Part shown: positions 61,423 to 64,000 of the stretch, in pieces | How the letters are laid out: each line of letters starts with the position of its first letter | How positions within the stretch are numbered: the stretch's first letter is position 1 | NCBI RefSeq assembly: GCF_046736045.1 | Contig: NZ_CP177134.1 | Coordinates: forward strand, 1,736,001 to 1,800,000 | Direction of reading: 5' to 3' | Source: Leptospira_A sp046736045 | GTDB lineage: Bacteria; Spirochaetota; Leptospiria; Leptospirales; Leptospiraceae | Length of the DNA stretch: 64,000 nucleotides | Translations under genes and position numbers: made by a program | Notes under the pieces: generated by a model | Databases searched by the model: none | What the model saw: only the letters and a program-made list of their open reading frames with translations | Told to the model about the DNA's origin: nothing

Positions 61423-62463
61423 GTGAAATCGATCTTAATTGATGAACGGGGTCGCCCCAAAATTCTGGATCCTATTTCCAGATTTCATTCTTTTTTTGAA
61501 TGGAATTTGGGTGGGATGAATTTACTCGACAAACTTAGAATCAAACATCCATCTGCAAACATACATTATGCGGCTGATGATTCCGGTTTTACAAGACTGA
61601 TCTTGCAAAGATATCCCGATCTTTTACCTTATAAGGAAACTTCATACGATGAAATAGTATCTGCTGAAAGTTACTTGCCTTGGGAATTGCAGAGAGTTGT
61701 AACTTCGATCATAGAAGAAACTTTGAGTTTAAATAAAGATTGGAAAAAATTCCGAAAAAATTATAAAACCAAAGGATCGGGATTTCATATTGTAGGTAAG
61801 GAAAAACATCTTTATCTTCATCCGAATACAACCGTATACCCCGGAGTGGTATTTGATACTTCGACCGGACCCATACTTGTGGATGAAGGCGCAAAAATTT
61901 CTTCTTTTAGTTTTTTAGAAGGCCCTCTCTATATTGGAAAATCTTCACAGATAGACAATGCAAGGATTGCCGGCGGAAGTTTGATCGGGAAAAATTGCAG
62001 GATCGGAGGAGAGGTTGAAAACTCCATCATCCTTGACTATGCCAACAAACATCATGAAGGTTTTTTGGGTCACTCCTTTGTTTCCAGTTGGGTGAATTTG
62101 GGAGCTCTCGCTACTACAAGCGATTTGAAAAACAATTACGGTATCATAAAATTAAAGTTAAGCGACTCCGAAACCAATACCGGTACAATCAAATTCGGGT
62201 CTGTTCTCGGACCTTTTGCAAAAATTGCGATCGGAGTCATGTTAAATACCGGATCAGTGGTTGATATAGGCTCCAACTTGCTTGACGCGAGGATTTCCGG
62301 ATACCAACATCCTTTTACCTGGATCAGTTCCGGAAAACATTATCAATTGGAAGCATTCCTCTCCGATACCAAAAAAATTATGGCTCGCAGAAGCGTAAAT
62401 TTATTGGATTTTGAAGAAGAGTATTTAAGAAATTTATATTCAAATTTATTGGAAGGTAAGTAA
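61423..62463 (+). CDS. Alternative GlmU: sugar nucleotidyltransferase with left-handed beta-helix
   Basis: The 346-residue protein (GTG start) has an N-terminal nucleotidyltransferase-like domain lacking the classical GxGTRM loop and a C-terminal left-handed beta-helix with hexapeptide repeats (ILVDEGAKISSFSFLEGPLY, IGKSSQIDNARIAGGSLIGK). This architecture fits the GlmU-related family of Bacteroidetes and spirochaetes (TIGR03991-like), which makes UDP-GlcNAc. Its place after glmM and glmS completes the pathway. Confidence 0.82.
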   Translation: MKSILIDERGRPKILDPISRFHSFFEWNLGGMNLLDKLRIKHPSANIHYAADDSGFTRLILQRYPDLLPYKETSYDEIVSAESYLPWELQRVVTSIIEETLSLNKDWKKFRKNYKTKGSGFHIVGKEKHLYLHPNTTVYPGVVFDTSTGPILVDEGAKISSFSFLEGPLYIGKSSQIDNARIAGGSLIGKNCRIGGEVENSIILDYANKHHEGFLGHSFVSSWVNLGALATTSDLKNNYGIIKLKLSDSETNTGTIKFGSVLGPFAKIAIGVMLNTGSVVDIGSNLLDARISGYQHPFTWISSGKHYQLEAFLSDTKKIMARRSVNLLDFEEEYLRNLYSNLLEGK

Positions 62464-62466
62464 GTT

Positions 62467-63381
62467 TTGAGTCCTTCTTTGTTGGAACATATCAATTCGG
62501 GCAAATATTTGGAAGTGAACGGCATCCGTTTTTTTTATCAGGAAACCGGAAAACACGATGAGATCGTTTTGCTTTTGCACGGATTTTTAACTACATCCTA
62601 TCATTATAGAAAGTTGATCGCAATCCTCGGAAAAAAATACAGAGTCATCGCTCCTGATTTTTTAGGAGTGGGGTTAAGTGAAAGACCTAACTCTCCTTTA
62701 TCGCATCGGATGCAGGCATATCATTTGTATTCCTTTCTGGAAAAGTTGGTAGGAGAAAAAAAAGTTCATGTAGTAGTGCATGATTACGCTTTGCCCATAC
62801 TTGCTTTTTTAGCAAAGGAACATCCCGAACTTGTTAAGTCTTTGACGATTGTAAACGGTTTTCTTAATTTACCTAAGTTTCGTTTTTATCTGCCAGTGAG
62901 TCTGCTTCGGATTCCTTTGTTCGGATTTTTGTTATCTTTTTTGTTCCGACCGCCTCTCCTTCGTTTTTTTTACCAATTCTTTTTAACAAAAAAAGGATTT
63001 ATATTCGAGAAGGGATGGGAGAAGGACACCTATCAAATGTTATTTGCCGGAAAGGCACGTAAAAACACTCTCGAATATCTGAACAATGTGGATCGTTCTT
63101 CACACGCTTTACGGGATGCGGAAGACGGGGTTAAATCCCTCATCGGGCTGCGTCAAATCATCATTGGTGATGAAGATACAAGATTGTCTCCTTATCAAAC
63201 CGAGTTTATCAAAATGACCCTGCGTACCAGTGGTCTTGCGACCGTTCCCGCCAAACATCTGCCAATGGAAGAGTGTCCGGAAGAACTTGCGGCTAAGATC
63301 GAGTATTTGGTAGATTCTTATTCCAGAAACAAAGCAAAAACATTTCACTTTTCCCGCAATAAAACAGACTCTGAGGAATAA
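62467..63381 (+). CDS. Alpha/beta hydrolase with Asp nucleophile elbow
   Basis: A 304-residue alpha/beta-hydrolase with TTG start. The oxyanion region is LLLHGFLTTSYHYRK, the nucleophile elbow VVVHDYALPILAFLA has Asp where esterases have Ser, and late parts include IIGDEDTRLSPYQ and KHLPMEECPEELA. Asp and the HDY pattern resemble haloalkane dehalogenases, epoxide hydrolases or MEST-like proteins. The substrate is unknown. Coupled to the alternative glmU gene (3 bp gap). Confidence 0.82.
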   Translation: MSPSLLEHINSGKYLEVNGIRFFYQETGKHDEIVLLLHGFLTTSYHYRKLIAILGKKYRVIAPDFLGVGLSERPNSPLSHRMQAYHLYSFLEKLVGEKKVHVVVHDYALPILAFLAKEHPELVKSLTIVNGFLNLPKFRFYLPVSLLRIPLFGFLLSFLFRPPLLRFFYQFFLTKKGFIFEKGWEKDTYQMLFAGKARKNTLEYLNNVDRSSHALRDAEDGVKSLIGLRQIIIGDEDTRLSPYQTEFIKMTLRTSGLATVPAKHLPMEECPEELAAKIEYLVDSYSRNKAKTFHFSRNKTDSEE

Positions 63382-63383
63382 AC

Positions 63384-64000
63384 ATGGAAACCATTCTCTC
63401 CAATATTCGGAATTCAAGTAAAGAGTTCCAGGAAAACAGATCCGCATTTTTAGAGTTAGTCGTCCCCATTCGTCAGACCATCAAACAAGTTAAGTTAGGT
63501 GGTGGAGAAAAGGCCCTGGAAAGACATAAGTCCAGGGGCAAATTGACTGCACGTGAGAGAATCGAACACCTGCTGGATATTGATACCGAATTTTTGGAAC
63601 TTTCCACTCTTGCCGCTCATGAAGTGTATCCGGATGTTGTTCCTTCCGCAGGAATCATTACCGGAATCGGTCGGATTGAAGGTGTGGAATGTATGATTGT
63701 TGCAAATGATGCGACCGTCAAAGGAGGAACTTACTACCCCCTTACTGTCAAAAAACATTTGCGCGCTCAGGAAATTGCCGAAAGAAATCACCTTCCTTGC
63801 GTATATTTGGTGGATTCGGGCGGAGCATTTCTTCCTTTACAGGATGAAGTTTTTCCGGACAAGGATCATTTCGGTAAGATCTTTTTTAATCAGGCAAATA
63901 TGAGTGCCAAAGGAATTTCCCAGATAGCGGTTGTTATGGGTTCATGCACTGCCGGCGGAGCTTATATTCCCGCGATGTCGGATGAGTCCGTAATTGTAAA
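63384..64000 (+). CDS. Acyl-CoA (methylcrotonyl-CoA type) carboxylase beta subunit, 5' part
   Basis: The window holds the first 205 codons; the gene runs off the end. The frame contains SRGKLTARERIEHLLD, TGIGRIEGVECMIVANDATV, KGGTYYPLTVKKHLRAQEIA, VDSGGAFLPLQDEVFPD and MGSCTAGGAYIPAMSDESVI. These carboxyltransferase motifs are closest to MccB/propionyl-type beta subunits. The ATG is 2 bp after the stop of the hydrolase gene. The biotin carboxylase partner would lie further right. Confidence 0.9.
   Translation, partial: METILSNIRNSSKEFQENRSAFLELVVPIRQTIKQVKLGGGEKALERHKSRGKLTARERIEHLLDIDTEFLELSTLAAHEVYPDVVPSAGIITGIGRIEGVECMIVANDATVKGGTYYPLTVKKHLRAQEIAERNHLPCVYLVDSGGAFLPLQDEVFPDKDHFGKIFFNQANMSAKGISQIAVVMGSCTAGGAYIPAMSDESVIV

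Overview
The window looks like a chromosomal segment of a Leptospira (Spirochaetes), more probably an environmental or saprophytic lineage than a pathogen. The gene set and order, a DUF1564-type gene (a Leptospira-restricted family), a ChpIK toxin-antitoxin pair of the kind known from L. interrogans, the PgsBCW genes, the alternative GlmU and frequent TTG/GTG starts all fit. The genus call comes from recognised protein families, not from a search.

Region 1 (1-18441) is the remarkable part. It is an integron-like gene-cassette array, with every gene on the minus strand. Eleven copies of a 170-175 bp structured repeat separate AT-rich cassettes of one or two genes. The end of the array at 17.2 kb abuts a tyrosine recombinase (17350-18441) transcribed in the same direction, as in 'reverse' integrons. 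The repeats behave as attC sites. The first 15-19 nt of each cassette are complementary to the last bases before its own repeat. These arms differ from cassette to cassette, so the pairing only makes sense in an excised circular cassette. The strand opposite to the genes folds better, with G.T pairs where the coding strand has A.C. The repeats carry hairpins with many compensatory changes. The recombinase has all catalytic residues but lacks the IntI-specific insertion between the first Arg and the HxxR box. It has an extra N-terminal domain instead. Cargo, from the recombinase outward: an SH3-domain exported protein; an ImmA/IrrE-HTH plus PIN (DUF4411) pair; ChpIK; HigBA; a GHKL ATPase fused to a PD-(D/E)XK-like domain; two HEPN-like proteins; a class III nucleotide cyclase-like protein; a SIR2-like protein; an HNH endonuclease; and a type IIG-like restriction-modification protein with a two-TM membrane protein. 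The cargo is dominated by defence-like and toxin-antitoxin genes.

Region 2 (18442-19094) is non-coding, with several inverted repeats.

Region 3 (19095-64000) is ordinary chromosome in short operons. It runs: nadB and a C-terminal processing protease; a TPR lipoprotein; pdxJ; a zinc-ribbon protein; miaA-hfq; a mannose-1-phosphate guanylyltransferase; a 30-residue bS22/mS38-like protein; cheW and phoU; a nucleotidyltransferase; a TPR protein; the poly-gamma-glutamate synthesis genes pgsB-pgsC-pgsW; a HAMP-PP2C-TPR phosphatase facing a STAS protein; a double beta-lactamase-fold lipoprotein; gpmI; a DUF1564 gene; a PfkB kinase; a histidine kinase/response regulator pair; a five-gene Gld-type ABC export block running into mpl and pheS; a thiolase-like protein that lacks its catalytic residues; three unknown genes in one operon; rpsT; tRNA-Val; a glmM-glmS-alternative glmU block for UDP-GlcNAc synthesis; an alpha/beta hydrolase; and the start of an acyl-CoA carboxylase beta subunit cut by the window edge.

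I am confident in the array geometry, which is read directly from the sequence. The claim that the adjacent recombinase moves these cassettes is inference.
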